A stretch of 64,000 nucleotides of DNA from Arthrobacter sp. H-02-3 (GCF_003097355.1 NZ_PYUI01000010.1:62001-126000), one strand, 5' to 3'. Positions 1-9,238 are shown, counted from the stretch's first letter. Translations and numbers: made by a program. The notes: generated by a model not told the origin, from the letters alone.

Positions 1-1319
1 TGGGCGGCCGGGCCCGCGCCGGCTGCATCGGCCCCGGATCCGCCGGCCCCAATTGCGCCGGCGCGGCTTGCCACGCGGAAGTACCGCAACCCGCGGGCCC
101 GGCGGTTGAAGTGGAGCCGCAGCTGCTTCGCCCGGATGATCCACAGCAGCCCGATCAGGGCCGCAAGCAGGCCGGCAACGGCCGCGACGCCCATGGACCA
201 GCGGGGGCCGGCGATGTTTGCCACCCAGCCGACGAACGGCGCCCCGATGGGCGTTCCGCCCATGAAGATCGCCATGTACAGGGCCATCACCCGGCCTCGC
301 ATCACAGGGTCCGTGGTGGTCTGGACGTACCCGTTGGCGCTCGTCATCATGGTGATCGCGAACAGCCCCACCGGCACCAGCGCGACGCCGTACCAGAAGT
401 AGTTGGGAGCCAGGGCTGCTATGCCGGAGGTCACGCCAAACGCCCCGGCCGCCGCGAAGATCACCCGCAGGCGCGGTGTGCCCCGGCCGGCGGACAACAG
501 GGCCCCGGCGACGGAGCCGATCGCCATGATCGAATTCATGAGGCCGAAGGCCCCCGCGTCGAGGCCAAATTCGGTGCCCACCATGGCCGCGATGAACAGG
601 GCGAAATTCAGCCCCAGGGTTCCCACGATGAAGATGGCCACGAGCACCACGACAAGGTCCGGACGGTATCTCACATAGCGCAACCCCTCGCGGATCCTGC
701 CCTTGCCGGCCGCTGCCCGCGGCATCCGGCGCAGCGACGCCACCGGGATTTTCGCCAGGCTCAGCAGCATTGCGGCGAACGTGAGGGTGTTGATGAGAAA
801 GACCCAGCCCGGCCCGACGACGGCCGTGAGCACGCCGGCCACGGCGGGGCCGATCATCCGGGCCACGTTAAAGGAGGCACTGTTGAGGGCCACGGCGTTG
901 GGAAGGTAGTCGTCCTGGACCAGTTCCGAGACGAAGGTCTGGCGGACGGGGGCATCCAACGCGGAGACCACGCCGAGCAGCAGGGCGAAGGCGTAGACCT
1001 GCCAGAGCTGCGCCGCGCCCGTTATCACGAGGATGCCCAGCCCGGCGCTCAGCAGCGCCATCGCGGACTGGGTCAGGACCAGGAGCCGTTTACGGTTGAA
1101 GCGGTCCGCGACCAGTCCGGCCACAGGGGCCAGGAAAAGCTGCGGGCCCAGTTGCAGGGCCATCGTAATGCCCACCGCGCCGGCGTCGTGCGCCGTCAGG
1201 TGCGCGAACACCAGCCAGTCCTGGGCGGTGCGCTGCATCCAGGTACCGATGTTGGAGATGAGGGCGCCGACGAACCAGATCCGGTAGTTCAGGATGTGCA
1301 GGGATTTGAACGTGGACAT
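1..1319 (-). CDS. MFS transporter (DHA3/EntS-like), truncated by the window edge
   Basis: The reading frame starts at ATG 1319 (MSTFKSLHILNYRIWFVGAL) and stays open to base 1, so the C-terminus is missing. About 439 residues are visible. Hydrophobic helices alternate with short loops, and the loop VADRFNRKRLLV between the second and third helices matches the MFS motif A region. The start (N-Y-R-I-W-F-V-G-A-L-I-S-N-I-G-T-W-M-Q) is typical of the DHA3 family, which includes the enterobactin exporter EntS and many small-molecule exporters. It acts in the cytoplasmic membrane; the substrate cannot be told from sequence. It lies 44 bp downstream of the DUF3027 gene on the same strand and may be cotranscribed with it. 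After the last helix the visible tail is rich in Arg, then Ala and Gly. Confidence 0.85.
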   Translation of the reverse strand, partial: MSTFKSLHILNYRIWFVGALISNIGTWMQRTAQDWLVFAHLTAHDAGAVGITMALQLGPQLFLAPVAGLVADRFNRKRLLVLTQSAMALLSAGLGILVITGAAQLWQVYAFALLLGVVSALDAPVRQTFVSELVQDDYLPNAVALNSASFNVARMIGPAVAGVLTAVVGPGWVFLINTLTFAAMLLSLAKIPVASLRRMPRAAAGKGRIREGLRYVRYRPDLVVVLVAIFIVGTLGLNFALFIAAMVGTEFGLDAGAFGLMNSIMAIGSVAGALLSAGRGTPRLRVIFAAAGAFGVTSGIAALAPNYFWYGVALVPVGLFAITMMTSANGYVQTTTDPVMRGRVMALYMAIFMGGTPIGAPFVGWVANIAGPRWSMGVAAVAGLLAALIGLLWIIRAKQLRLHFNRRARGLRYFRVASRAGAIGAGGSGADAAGAGPAA

Positions 1320-1363
1320 CAGGCCCAGCCCTCGCTATGCACTCTCCCGGACGCTTCCAACCG

Positions 1364-1987
1364 CTAGTCGGCCTCGTCGGCGGAGCGTTCCCGAGCATCC
1401 TCGGCGTCGTACTCGGCGGCGTCGTCTTCGGTGGCGTCCTGTTCGTCGTCGTCCTGCTCGCTGGCGGCCTGGGCATCGCCGTCGTGCTGGTCGTCGTCCT
1501 CGGCGTCGGGCCCCTGCGACGGCGCCTGGGCGCCTGCCGCTTCCTCGGTCTCGTCCGTCTGCGCGTCTTCGGGGCGGACCCGTTCAGCCCACGGGACCCA
1601 GGCCGGCGCCAGGATGGAGTCTTCCGAGGGCAGCAGGCCGAGCTCGTCGACCGTCACCACTTTGGACCGCGAGTTGCGGGTCAGCACGGCGTACCACTGC
1701 CAGCCCAGATACCCGGGCAGCCTGGATTCGAACAGATGGGTCACCAGTCGGTCGCCTTCGCTGCGGGCACCGAGGTGCTCGCCGATCTGCTCGGCGGGGG
1801 CGATGCTTTCCACTGCGGCGCGGGCGACGTCGACGGCGGCGGCCAGGAAGGCGTCTGGCTTGCCGGTGCGCCAGACGGGCACGCCGGCGTGAGGGCGGGG
1901 CCCCTGCTTCGGGCCGGTCCCCTTGGATCCGGCCGGCACTTTGGATCCGGCATCCGGCGCCGGCAACTGATCAGGTTCCTGAGTCAT
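1364..1987 (-). CDS. DUF3027 domain-containing protein
   Basis: Translates to 207 residues from ATG 1987, with AAGG about 7 nt upstream; an adjacent TTG at 1990 is the alternative. The N-terminus is low complexity (Pro/Gly/Lys). The conserved core runs from about residue 40 to 140 (VWRTGKPDAFLAAAVDVAR, then GYLGWQWYAVLTR and VTVDELGLLP), which is the pattern of the actinobacterial DUF3027 family. The last 60 residues are almost entirely Asp, Glu, Ala and Gln and are probably disordered. It lies 8 bp downstream of the cold-shock gene, so the two are very likely one operon. The family has no assigned biochemical role, and none is proposed here. Confidence 0.8.
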   Translation of the reverse strand: MTQEPDQLPAPDAGSKVPAGSKGTGPKQGPRPHAGVPVWRTGKPDAFLAAAVDVARAAVESIAPAEQIGEHLGARSEGDRLVTHLFESRLPGYLGWQWYAVLTRNSRSKVVTVDELGLLPSEDSILAPAWVPWAERVRPEDAQTDETEEAAGAQAPSQGPDAEDDDQHDGDAQAASEQDDDEQDATEDDAAEYDAEDARERSADEAD

Positions 1988-1995
1988 CAAGAGCC

Positions 1996-2379
1996 TTATA
2001 CGTCCAGCTCGTCGGCAACCTTACGCAGGGCGGCTGCAATCGCCTTTCCCTTGTTGCCTTCCGGGTACTTCCCCGCGGACAGGGTTCCGGACAGGTTGTC
2101 CAGCACGCTGACGAGGTCCTGGACCAGCGGGGCAAGGTCCTTGGCGCTGGGCCGCTTTGCTTTGGCGATGGACGGCGTCTTGTCCAGCACCCGCAGGCCG
2201 AGGGCCTGGGCCCCCTTGCGGCCGTCGGCTACCCCAAATTCAACGCGCGTTCCGGCCTTGAGGTCCGTGACGCCCTCGGGCAGCGCGGACTTGGGCAGGA
2301 AGACTTCCTGGCCGTCCTCGCCAGCGAGGAATCCGAAGCCTTTTTCCTTGTCATACCACTTGACCTTGCCGGTAGGCAC
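1996..2379 (-). CDS. Cold-shock-domain protein with C-terminal extension
   Basis: 127 residues from a GTG start at 2379, with AAGAAGG about 8 nt upstream. Residues 1-65 form a cold-shock domain: GKVKWYDKEKGFGFL carries the RNP1-type aromatic motif and VFLPKSAL the RNP2-type motif. The VFVH common in CspA is VFLP here. About 60 further residues (KRPSAKDLAPLVQDLVSVLD and following) are predicted helical and absent from canonical 65-70-residue CspA proteins. The protein is expected to bind single-stranded RNA or DNA in the cytoplasm; the tail may mediate self-association. It is first in a minus-strand run with DUF3027 and the MFS gene. A separate short CspA is encoded at 14401-14604. Confidence 0.88.
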   Translation of the reverse strand: MPTGKVKWYDKEKGFGFLAGEDGQEVFLPKSALPEGVTDLKAGTRVEFGVADGRKGAQALGLRVLDKTPSIAKAKRPSAKDLAPLVQDLVSVLDNLSGTLSAGKYPEGNKGKAIAAALRKVADELDV

Positions 2380-2556
2380 GTAATCAACCTTCTTCGTTCT
2401 GCGGGGACACGGCCGGCGGTCACCGCATCCGCATGGATACGCGGGTTCAGGGTATGACTGCCCGGACCGTGTTGGTCTGTATCTCCAAGGTTATCCTGCC
2501 TTGTTCACTTTAGCGGCGTGAGGCGCGGGCGAGGCCGGACTGTTAGCGTTGCCCTC

Positions 2557-2790
2557 ATGACACTGACGCGTTACCGGCGGCCCTTCATGATCCTTGCGGC
2601 CGCCATTGCCGTGCTGTCCCTCGTCGCCGTCGGCGCTGTCATGGCCCTGGCGTTCAACCATGTCGTGGCGCCCGTCTGGATTACCTCGGTGGCCCTCTAC
2701 GGGCTCCCGGTGGCATTTATGCTCATGCTCGCCCTTGTTGTCGACGCGGCGGTCGCCCGGCGCCGCCCGCGCGGGCCCGGCGAAAGGTAA
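2557..2790 (+). CDS. Small two-helix membrane protein
   Basis: 77 residues starting MTLTRYRRPFMIL. Two hydrophobic segments are visible (about residues 9-32 and 41-64), followed by the basic tail ARRRPRGPGER, suggesting a membrane hairpin with the C-terminus in the cytoplasm. I do not recognise a family. No Shine-Dalgarno is present. TAGCGT at 2544-2549 lies exactly 7 nt before the ATG, which fits a leaderless transcript. An in-frame start at 2518 would add 13 Arg-rich residues and is less likely. The gene sits just upstream of the helicase-associated gene on the same strand. Confidence 0.65.
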   Translation: MTLTRYRRPFMILAAAIAVLSLVAVGAVMALAFNHVVAPVWITSVALYGLPVAFMLMLALVVDAAVARRRPRGPGER

Positions 2791-2800
2791 CGTTGGATCG

Positions 2801-5299
2801 ATGTCCCTCATCCGCGCGCTCAGCAAGGAACTTCAGGCACGAAGCGACGACTCGTTGCGGGCCCTGTTCTCCGCGCGGCCGGACCTGATCTCTCCCGGCG
2901 TCCCGGACTTCGCCGCCCTGGCCGCCCGCGCCAGCGGACGAGTCAGCGTGCAACGGGCACTCGAGCGACTCAACCGTCCGCAGATGCAGGTGCTGGAAAC
3001 CTTGCACCTGTGCACCAACGCCGACACCGGACACAGCGCATCCGCGGCAACGCTGAAGAAACTGATCAATGGCTCCTCGGTTGCCGCGATCGACCGCCTG
3101 CTGCATTCCCTGCAGGAACTGGCCCTCGTCCACCGCACCGATCCACCGCACGGCGCGACTCCCGCCGCCGCCAAGGCGCGGCACTACCTCCCCGTCGGCA
3201 GCCTCAAGGATGTGATCGGCATCTACCCTGCCGGGCTGGGACGCAGCTACACCGAGCTCGTGCGGCTCCAGCCGGCTTTTGCGCAGCGCGTGGTGCAACT
3301 GGTGGGGGAACTGCACCGTAGCGGGGCATCCATCTCCCCCGCCACGACGCCGATGGAAGCAGCCCTGGCGCTGCAGCACTGGACAGCAACACCGGAGTCT
3401 GTCCAGGGCATCCTGGCCAGCGCGCCGGAACGCACGTCCGCGCTGCTGGCCCGGTTCGGCAACTGGGCCATGGGCGCCGTTCCGCAGGCGCAACGCCGCG
3501 CCACAGTGCTCCACGAAAGCTCCGACGTCGGCCCGGTGGACTGGCTGCTGGCGCGGGGGCTGCTGGTGCCGCTGGACGCCGCGCACGTCGAGCTGCCGCA
3601 CAGCGTCGGCGTGTCGCTGCGTGGCGGGTTTGTCATTGAGGACTTCTCCCTCGTGCCGCCCGTACCCCGGCTGGGCCTCACGAGCGCCGGGCTGCGCCGC
3701 AACGCCGCCCTGGGCGCCATCGCGGAGACGCTGCGGCTCGTGGGCGAAGTGCTGTACACCGTGCGTGAGCAGCCCCTGGCGACGCTGCGCAGCGGGGGCG
3801 TCGGGGTACGGGAGATGAAGCGGCTGGCGGATTCGCTGCGGATCGGCGTGCAGGAGGCCGGGGTGCTCGCGGAGCTCTGCGGCATGGCAGGCCTGCTCCG
3901 GCTGGATGTCGACAGCTCCGCGTGGGTGCAGCCGCCGCAGCTGGAGTGGCTGGCGCTTCCCCGGCAGGAACAATGGCTGTGGCTGGTCAACGCCTGGCTG
4001 GCGAGCGAGCGCGCCCCCTCGCTCGTGGGCCAGCCCGTGAATGCTGCTGCCCCGGGGCCGGCGGGCCACCGGGGCATGGCCGGGACCACTATCAACGCGC
4101 TCTCGGCCGAGGCGCAGCGGCCCGACGCCCCGGTGGTCCGCAAACGGGTCCTGGAAATCCTGAACGAACTCACCCTGGAGGCCGCGGCCCCCGACGGGCA
4201 GGCGCCCGTCCTCGATGCCGGTGCCGTGCTGGAGCGGGCCGAGTGGACCCAGCCCCGCATGGCCCGCCGGTTCAGCTCGCTGATCCGCGGCATTCTCATG
4301 GAGGCCGAGATGCTGGGCCTCATCGGTTCCGGCGCGCTCAGCCAGCTTGGGGCCGCCATCGCCGCCGAGCAGCCGGATGATGCCCTCGGAATCCTGGGCG
4401 AACACCTGCCGGCAGCCCTGCAGCACATACTGCTGCAGGCGGACCTGACCGCTGTGGCCCCCGGCTATCTCGATCCCGAACTGAGCGACCGGCTCCTCAC
4501 CATGGCAGCGGCCGAGGGGCAGGGACCGGCAACCATCTACCGGTTCTCCGTTGGTTCGGTCCGCCGGGCCCTCGACGCCGGCCAGGACGCCGCGGCGATC
4601 CTGGAGTTCCTGCGGCGGCATTCAGCCACGGCCATCCCCCAGCCCCTGCAGTACCTCATCGAGGACACCGCCGCCCGCCACTCCCGGCTGCGCGTCGGGG
4701 CTGCGGCGAGCTTCATCCAGAGCGAGGACGAGACGGCCTTGCTGGATCTGCTCAACGCCCCGGCCGCCGCCGGCCTCGGGCTCGTGCGGATCGCGCCCAC
4801 CGTGGTCATCTCGCACGCCGCACCGCGGGATACCGCCCAGGTGCTCAAGGGCCTGGGCCTGTCCCCTGTGCTGGAGGACGCCTCGTCCGCCGTCGTCCGG
4901 CTACGCCGCAGCACCCCGGTTTCCGGCGGCGGCCGGCCGGTCTATACGGCCCCGCGCACGGCCCCGCCGGAGGCGGACATCGACGCCCAACTGGCCGTGC
5001 TGCGCAGCGACGGGACCCGCGCCCCGGGCGCTGCCGGTGCTCATCCTCCGGCGGCTGCCCCGGGCAGCGAGGAGGCCACCCAGCTGGGGCTGGAAACTCT
5101 GCTGAAGGCGATCCGCCTCAAGCAGCGGGTGGTCATGAACGTTGTGGACGGCATGGGGAATGCCAGCCGCGAGAACGTTGTTCCGGTAGCAGTGAATGGC
5201 GGGCGTGTCCGGGTGTTCGATCCTGACAAGGAGACCGAGCGGGTCTTGTCCATCCACCGGATTATCGACGTAGAAGCCACAGAGGAATTGCTCCAGTGA
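2801..5299 (+). CDS. Helicase-associated protein (XPB/Ssl2-like N-terminal domain family)
   Basis: 832 residues from ATG 2801 (MSLIRALSKELQARSDDSL). An open frame continues upstream to 2594, but that part overlaps the small membrane gene and looks non-coding. TAACGT at 2788-2793 lies 7 nt before the ATG, consistent with leaderless expression. The N-terminal winged-helix-like stretch (RALERLNRPQMQVLETLHL) and the C-terminal conserved domain (LLKAIRLKQRVVMNVVDGMG and following) match the large actinobacterial protein encoded directly before XPB helicases. No Walker motifs are present, so it is not a helicase itself. It overlaps the XPB start by 4 bp (ATGA), implying translational coupling and probably a joint DNA-repair or DNA-remodelling function. 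Confidence 0.83.
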   Translation: MSLIRALSKELQARSDDSLRALFSARPDLISPGVPDFAALAARASGRVSVQRALERLNRPQMQVLETLHLCTNADTGHSASAATLKKLINGSSVAAIDRLLHSLQELALVHRTDPPHGATPAAAKARHYLPVGSLKDVIGIYPAGLGRSYTELVRLQPAFAQRVVQLVGELHRSGASISPATTPMEAALALQHWTATPESVQGILASAPERTSALLARFGNWAMGAVPQAQRRATVLHESSDVGPVDWLLARGLLVPLDAAHVELPHSVGVSLRGGFVIEDFSLVPPVPRLGLTSAGLRRNAALGAIAETLRLVGEVLYTVREQPLATLRSGGVGVREMKRLADSLRIGVQEAGVLAELCGMAGLLRLDVDSSAWVQPPQLEWLALPRQEQWLWLVNAWLASERAPSLVGQPVNAAAPGPAGHRGMAGTTINALSAEAQRPDAPVVRKRVLEILNELTLEAAAPDGQAPVLDAGAVLERAEWTQPRMARRFSSLIRGILMEAEMLGLIGSGALSQLGAAIAAEQPDDALGILGEHLPAALQHILLQADLTAVAPGYLDPELSDRLLTMAAAEGQGPATIYRFSVGSVRRALDAGQDAAAILEFLRRHSATAIPQPLQYLIEDTAARHSRLRVGAAASFIQSEDETALLDLLNAPAAAGLGLVRIAPTVVISHAAPRDTAQVLKGLGLSPVLEDASSAVVRLRRSTPVSGGGRPVYTAPRTAPPEADIDAQLAVLRSDGTRAPGAAGAHPPAAAPGSEEATQLGLETLLKAIRLKQRVVMNVVDGMGNASRENVVPVAVNGGRVRVFDPDKETERVLSIHRIIDVEATEELLQ

Positions 5300-6942
5300 A
5301 TGACGGGCCCCTGATCGTCCAGAGTGACAAGACCATCCTGCTGGAGGTCGATCACGAACTCGCAACAGAGGCCCGGCACGCCATCGCGGCGTTCGCCGAG
5401 CTGGAACGGGCCCCGGAGCATGTGCACAGCTACCGGTTGACGCCGCTGGGGCTGTGGAATGCCCGGGCGGCAGGGCTCGACGCCGAAAAGGTGCTGGACA
5501 CCCTGCTCAAGTACTCCCGGTTCCCGGTGCCGCACTCCCTGCTGATCGACGTCGAAGAGACCATGTCCCGGTACGGTCGGCTCCGGCTGGAAAAGGACCC
5601 GCAGCACGGTCTGGTCATGCGTACGTCCGACTATCCGGTGCTCGAAGAGGTCAGCCGGGCCAAGAAGATCGCCCCGCTGCTCGGGCCGCGGATCGACGGC
5701 GAGACGGTGGTGGTGCATTCCTCCCAGCGCGGGCAGCTCAAGCAACTGCTGCTCAAGATCGGCTGGCCGGCCGAGGACCTGGCCGGCTACGTCGACGGCA
5801 CGCCGCACCCGATCATGCTCAACGAATCCGGCTGGAAGCTCCGCCCCTACCAGAGGCTGGCAACGGAGAACTTCTGGGCCGGCGGCAGCGGCGTCGTCGT
5901 GCTCCCCTGCGGCGCCGGCAAAACGCTGGTGGGCGCGGCCGCCATGGCCACCAGCTCCACCACCACCCTGATCCTGGTGACCAACACCGTCTCGGCCCGG
6001 CAGTGGAAGGACGAGCTCCTCAAGCGCACGTCCCTGACCGAGGAGGAGATCGGCGAGTACTCCGGCTCCGTCAAGGAAGTCCGGCCGGTCACGATCGCCA
6101 CCTACCAGGTCCTGACCACGAAGCGCGGCGGGCTGTACCCGCATCTGGAGCTCGTGGACGGCAACGACTGGGGCCTGATCATCTACGACGAGGTCCACCT
6201 GCTGCCCGCGCCCATCTTCCGCATGACGGCGGACCTGCAGGCCCGGCGCCGGTTGGGACTCACCGCCACCTTGGTGCGGGAGGACGGCCGGGAGGGCGAG
6301 GTCTTCAGCCTCATCGGCCCGAAACGCTACGACGCGCCGTGGAAGGACATCGAGGCACAGGGCTACATCGCGCCCGCGGACTGCGTCGAGGTCCGGATCG
6401 ACCTGCCCCGCGATGAACGCGTGGCGTACGCCATGGCCGAGGACGCCGACAAGTACCGCCTGTGCGCCACCTCGGAGACGAAGACCCGCGTGGTGGAAGA
6501 ACTCGTCGCCGAACACGCCGGCGAACAGCTGCTGGTGATCGGGCAGTACATCGACCAGCTCGACGAGATCGGCGAGCGCCTCAACGCGCCCGTGATCAAG
6601 GGCGACACCACGGTCAAGGAACGCCAGCGCCTCTTTGATGCGTTCCGTGCCGGCGAGGTGCAGACCCTGGTGGTGTCCAAGGTGGCCAACTTTTCCATCG
6701 ACCTGCCCGAGGCCTCGGTGGCGATCCAGGTCTCGGGCTCTTTCGGCTCCCGCCAGGAAGAGGCCCAGCGCCTGGGCCGGCTGCTGCGGCCCAAGAAGGA
6801 CGGCCGCGCCGCCCGGTTCTACTCGCTCGTGGCCCGGGACACCCTGGATCAGGACTTCGCCGCGAAACGTCAGCGCTTCCTGGCCGAACAGGGTTACGCC
6901 TACCGGATCATGGACGCCAACGACGTCGGTACCTCCGGTTGA
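5296..6942 (+). CDS. XPB-type DNA repair helicase
   Basis: 548 residues. The family is a 3'-5' superfamily 2 DNA helicase related to eukaryotic XPB; bacterial XPB proteins unwind DNA in an ATP-dependent way. Visible motifs in order: an N-terminal damage-recognition-like domain (residues 1-170), Walker A LPCGAGKTLVGAA near residue 210, the DEVH box IIYDEVHLLP near 295, motif III-like LTATLVRED near 325, and motif VI-type QRLGRLLRPKKDGR near 490. All catalytic elements look intact. The start codon overlaps the upstream helicase-associated gene by 4 bp. The downstream response regulator gene follows after 116 bp and is probably a separate unit. Confidence 0.93.
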   Translation: MNDGPLIVQSDKTILLEVDHELATEARHAIAAFAELERAPEHVHSYRLTPLGLWNARAAGLDAEKVLDTLLKYSRFPVPHSLLIDVEETMSRYGRLRLEKDPQHGLVMRTSDYPVLEEVSRAKKIAPLLGPRIDGETVVVHSSQRGQLKQLLLKIGWPAEDLAGYVDGTPHPIMLNESGWKLRPYQRLATENFWAGGSGVVVLPCGAGKTLVGAAAMATSSTTTLILVTNTVSARQWKDELLKRTSLTEEEIGEYSGSVKEVRPVTIATYQVLTTKRGGLYPHLELVDGNDWGLIIYDEVHLLPAPIFRMTADLQARRRLGLTATLVREDGREGEVFSLIGPKRYDAPWKDIEAQGYIAPADCVEVRIDLPRDERVAYAMAEDADKYRLCATSETKTRVVEELVAEHAGEQLLVIGQYIDQLDEIGERLNAPVIKGDTTVKERQRLFDAFRAGEVQTLVVSKVANFSIDLPEASVAIQVSGSFGSRQEEAQRLGRLLRPKKDGRAARFYSLVARDTLDQDFAAKRQRFLAEQGYAYRIMDANDVGTSG

Positions 6943-7029
6943 GCCGGGGCGGCGCCGCGCTTGGTGCGGCCCCGGCAGTTCCCCGAGGGCGGGAACAGCC
7001 CATGCAACACCCATCTTTCATTCAGAAAA

Positions 7030-7060
7030 CTCCCAGAGTCTGGGAGCATCATGGGAGCAT
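7030..7060 (+). promoter_or_regulatory. Palindrome and 11-bp-spaced direct repeat at the response-regulator start
   Basis: A perfect 8-bp inverted repeat (CTCCCAGA-G-TCTGGGAG, 7030-7046) overlaps a direct repeat TGGGAGCAT at 7041-7049 and 7052-7060. The repeats are 11 bp apart, the usual spacing of OmpR/PhoB-family binding sites. The second copy runs into the ATG of the response regulator (7059). An autoregulatory operator is inferred; no U-run follows, so a terminator is less likely. Confidence 0.45.
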
Positions 7061-7769
7061 GAAGAAGAACGGTCCCGAAGCCAAGCTGCTCGTCGTCGAT
7101 GATGAACCCAACATCCGCGAGCTGCTGTCAACGTCCCTGCGTTTTGCAGGTTTTGAAGTTGTCTCCGCCGGCAGCGGGCGCGAGGCACTGGCCGCCGCGG
7201 AGGAGCACGCCCCCGATCTGGCAGTCCTGGACGTCATGCTGCCGGACATGGACGGCTTCACCGTCACCCGGCGCCTGCGTGCCGCCGGCAAGCACTTCCC
7301 CGTCCTGTTCCTCACGGCCAAGGACGACACCGAAGACAAAGTCACCGGCCTGACCGTGGGCGGGGACGACTACGTCACCAAGCCGTTCAGCCTCGACGAG
7401 GTGGTGGCCCGCATCCGCGCCGTTCTCCGGCGCACGCAGCCCCAGGTCGACGACGACGCCGTGATCCGGGTCGATGACCTCCAGCTCGACGACGACGCCC
7501 ACGAGGTCCGCCGCGGCGGGACCGTGATTGAGCTGTCCCCCACCGAATTCAAGCTCCTGCGCTACCTCATGCTCAACCCGAACCGGGTCCTGTCCAAGGC
7601 CCAGATCCTGGACCACGTCTGGGAGTACGACTTCAACGGCGATGCCTCCATCGTGGAGTCCTACATCTCCTACCTGCGCCGCAAAGTGGACATCGATCCC
7701 GATGCCCCGGCACTGATCCAGACCAAGCGCGGCGTCGGCTACGTCCTGCGGACAGCGGAGAAGCGCTGA
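7059..7769 (+). CDS. OmpR-family response regulator
   Basis: 236 residues from ATG 7059 (MKKNGPEAKLLVVDDEPNIR). The receiver domain (about 8-125) has the acidic pair DDE, the phospho-acceptor Asp in LAVLDVMLPDMDGF, the Thr in LFLTAKDD and the Lys in DYVTKPFS. The DNA-binding winged helix (about 140-234) has the typical LSPTEFKLLRYLMLNPNRVLS and the C-terminal LIQTKRGVGYVLR. An upstream in-frame start at 6939 would overlap the XPB stop and add 40 unconserved residues. A histidine kinase gene begins 2 bp after its stop, so the two form a two-component operon. The signal is unknown; the layout resembles the TrcR/TcrX and MprA type of actinobacterial systems. Confidence 0.92.
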   Translation: MKKNGPEAKLLVVDDEPNIRELLSTSLRFAGFEVVSAGSGREALAAAEEHAPDLAVLDVMLPDMDGFTVTRRLRAAGKHFPVLFLTAKDDTEDKVTGLTVGGDDYVTKPFSLDEVVARIRAVLRRTQPQVDDDAVIRVDDLQLDDDAHEVRRGGTVIELSPTEFKLLRYLMLNPNRVLSKAQILDHVWEYDFNGDASIVESYISYLRRKVDIDPDAPALIQTKRGVGYVLRTAEKR

Positions 7770-7771
7770 CC

Positions 7772-9238
7772 TTGCTGTACCGCTGGAAGTCGGCGTCGCT
7801 GCGGTCGCAGCTCGTGGCCATCATGATGGCGCTCATGCTCGTGGCCCTTACGGCCACGGGTGCGGGCACGCTGACCCTGCTGCACAGCTTCCTGCAGGGC
7901 CAGGTGGATGACAAGCTCCGGGCCGCCGTCGATTCCGCGCGCCAGCAGCAGTCCTTTAGCCAGTTGCAGGAAACGACCTCCACCGTTCCCACCGACTATT
8001 CGCTGATGCTCTTCAGCCCGGGCGCGCCCCCTTACACGTTTGGCGGCGACAAGGACTCCCACCCCGCCATCAAGACTTTTTCCACGGTCGAAGCCCGGGA
8101 ACGCCAGCAGGCGCCCTTCCAGGTGCGCGGCACCGACGGCGGCAACTGGCGGGTCGTGGCGGTCAACGTGGTGGACAACAACCAGCGCAGCGCCGTCGTC
8201 GTGATCGGTCTGCCCCTGGACCCCGTCGATTCCGTGATGGAACACGCCGCCCTGGTGGTCGTGGGGGTGGGCCTGCTGACGCTGGTCCTGGCATTCTTCA
8301 TCGCCACGTGGACCGTATCGCGGTCGTTCCGGCCGCTGGCTCGCGTGGAGAAGACGGCCGCCGCCATCGCCGCCGGAGACTTGTCCCGGCGCGTGGAGGT
8401 TGAAAACCCGGGCACTGAGGTGGGCCGGCTCGGGAGTTCGCTCAATGCCATGCTCGCGCACATCGAAACAGCATTCGCCGCCCGGATGGCATCCGAGGCC
8501 AAGATGCGGCGCTTCGCGGCCGACGCCTCACACGAACTGCGCACCCCGCTGGTGACCATCCGGGGATTTTCCGAGCTCTACCGGCACGGCGCGCTGTCCA
8601 CGCCGGAAGACGTGGCCACCGCGATGGGACGGATCGAGAGCGAAGCCAAGCGCATGGGGGCCATGGTCGAGGACCTTCTGCTGCTCGCGAGAATCGACGA
8701 ACAGCGCCCGCTGCAGCAGAAACCGGCGGATCTGCTGCTCCTGGCCAACGATGCCGTGGTGGACACCCAGGCCAGCGACCGCAGCCGCACCATCACCCTC
8801 ACCGGACTCGACGGAGCTGCCCCGGCTGCTGCCCCGGTCCTGGGCGATGAAGCCAAGCTGCGCCAGGTGGTGAGCAACCTGGTGGGCAATGCCCTGCGGT
8901 ATACGCCGGAGGGCAGCCCGATCGAGATTGGCGTCGGGGTCCGGACCGCGCCGGACGGCGCACGGCACTCCGTAATCGAGGTCCGAGACCACGGACCGGG
9001 CGTCCCGGATGAGGAGGCGGCCCGGATCTTCGAGCGCTTCTACCGGGCCGATACGTCGCGGACCCGGGAAACCGGCGGCAGCGGACTTGGCCTGGCCATC
9101 GTGGCTGCCATCATCGGCGCGCATTCCGGGTCCGTGCGGGTCGAAAAGACCGACGGCGGCGGCGCCACGCTGGTGGTCAGCATCCCGTTCCTGGACGAAG
9201 ACGCCACGGCATTGTCCGCGCCGGAGTTGTCCACATAG
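7772..9238 (+). CDS. Sensor histidine kinase
   Basis: 488 residues from a TTG codon 2 bp after the response regulator stop; no ATG is better placed before the first helix. Order of parts: a short basic N-terminus, TM1 (about 13-38), an extracytoplasmic sensor region of about 115 residues, TM2 (about 160-182), HAMP (RPLARVEKTAAAIAAGDLSRRV), the HisKA dimerisation helix with the phospho-accepting His in ASHELRTPLVTIRGF, then the ATPase domain with the N box (NLVGNALRYTPEG), G1 (DHGPGVP) and G2 (GGSGLGLAIV). It should phosphorylate the preceding OmpR-type regulator. The sensor domain shows no recognisable ligand-binding motif. Confidence 0.92.
   Translation: MLYRWKSASLRSQLVAIMMALMLVALTATGAGTLTLLHSFLQGQVDDKLRAAVDSARQQQSFSQLQETTSTVPTDYSLMLFSPGAPPYTFGGDKDSHPAIKTFSTVEARERQQAPFQVRGTDGGNWRVVAVNVVDNNQRSAVVVIGLPLDPVDSVMEHAALVVVGVGLLTLVLAFFIATWTVSRSFRPLARVEKTAAAIAAGDLSRRVEVENPGTEVGRLGSSLNAMLAHIETAFAARMASEAKMRRFAADASHELRTPLVTIRGFSELYRHGALSTPEDVATAMGRIESEAKRMGAMVEDLLLLARIDEQRPLQQKPADLLLLANDAVVDTQASDRSRTITLTGLDGAAPAAAPVLGDEAKLRQVVSNLVGNALRYTPEGSPIEIGVGVRTAPDGARHSVIEVRDHGPGVPDEEAARIFERFYRADTSRTRETGGSGLGLAIVAAIIGAHSGSVRVEKTDGGGATLVVSIPFLDEDATALSAPELST

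Noticed and set aside
111..1367. Long plus-strand open frame opposite the MFS gene
   Set aside because: The minus-strand frame has clear MFS helices; the plus frame is Gly/His/Arg-rich and a by-product of high GC.
2723..4621. 632-codon minus-strand frame opposite the helicase-associated gene
   Set aside because: Composition (Gln/Arg/Gly/His) is that of a shadow frame; the plus-strand gene is in a conserved pair with XPB.
5041..7014. 657-codon minus-strand frame opposite XPB
   Set aside because: The plus frame has all helicase motifs; the minus frame has none.
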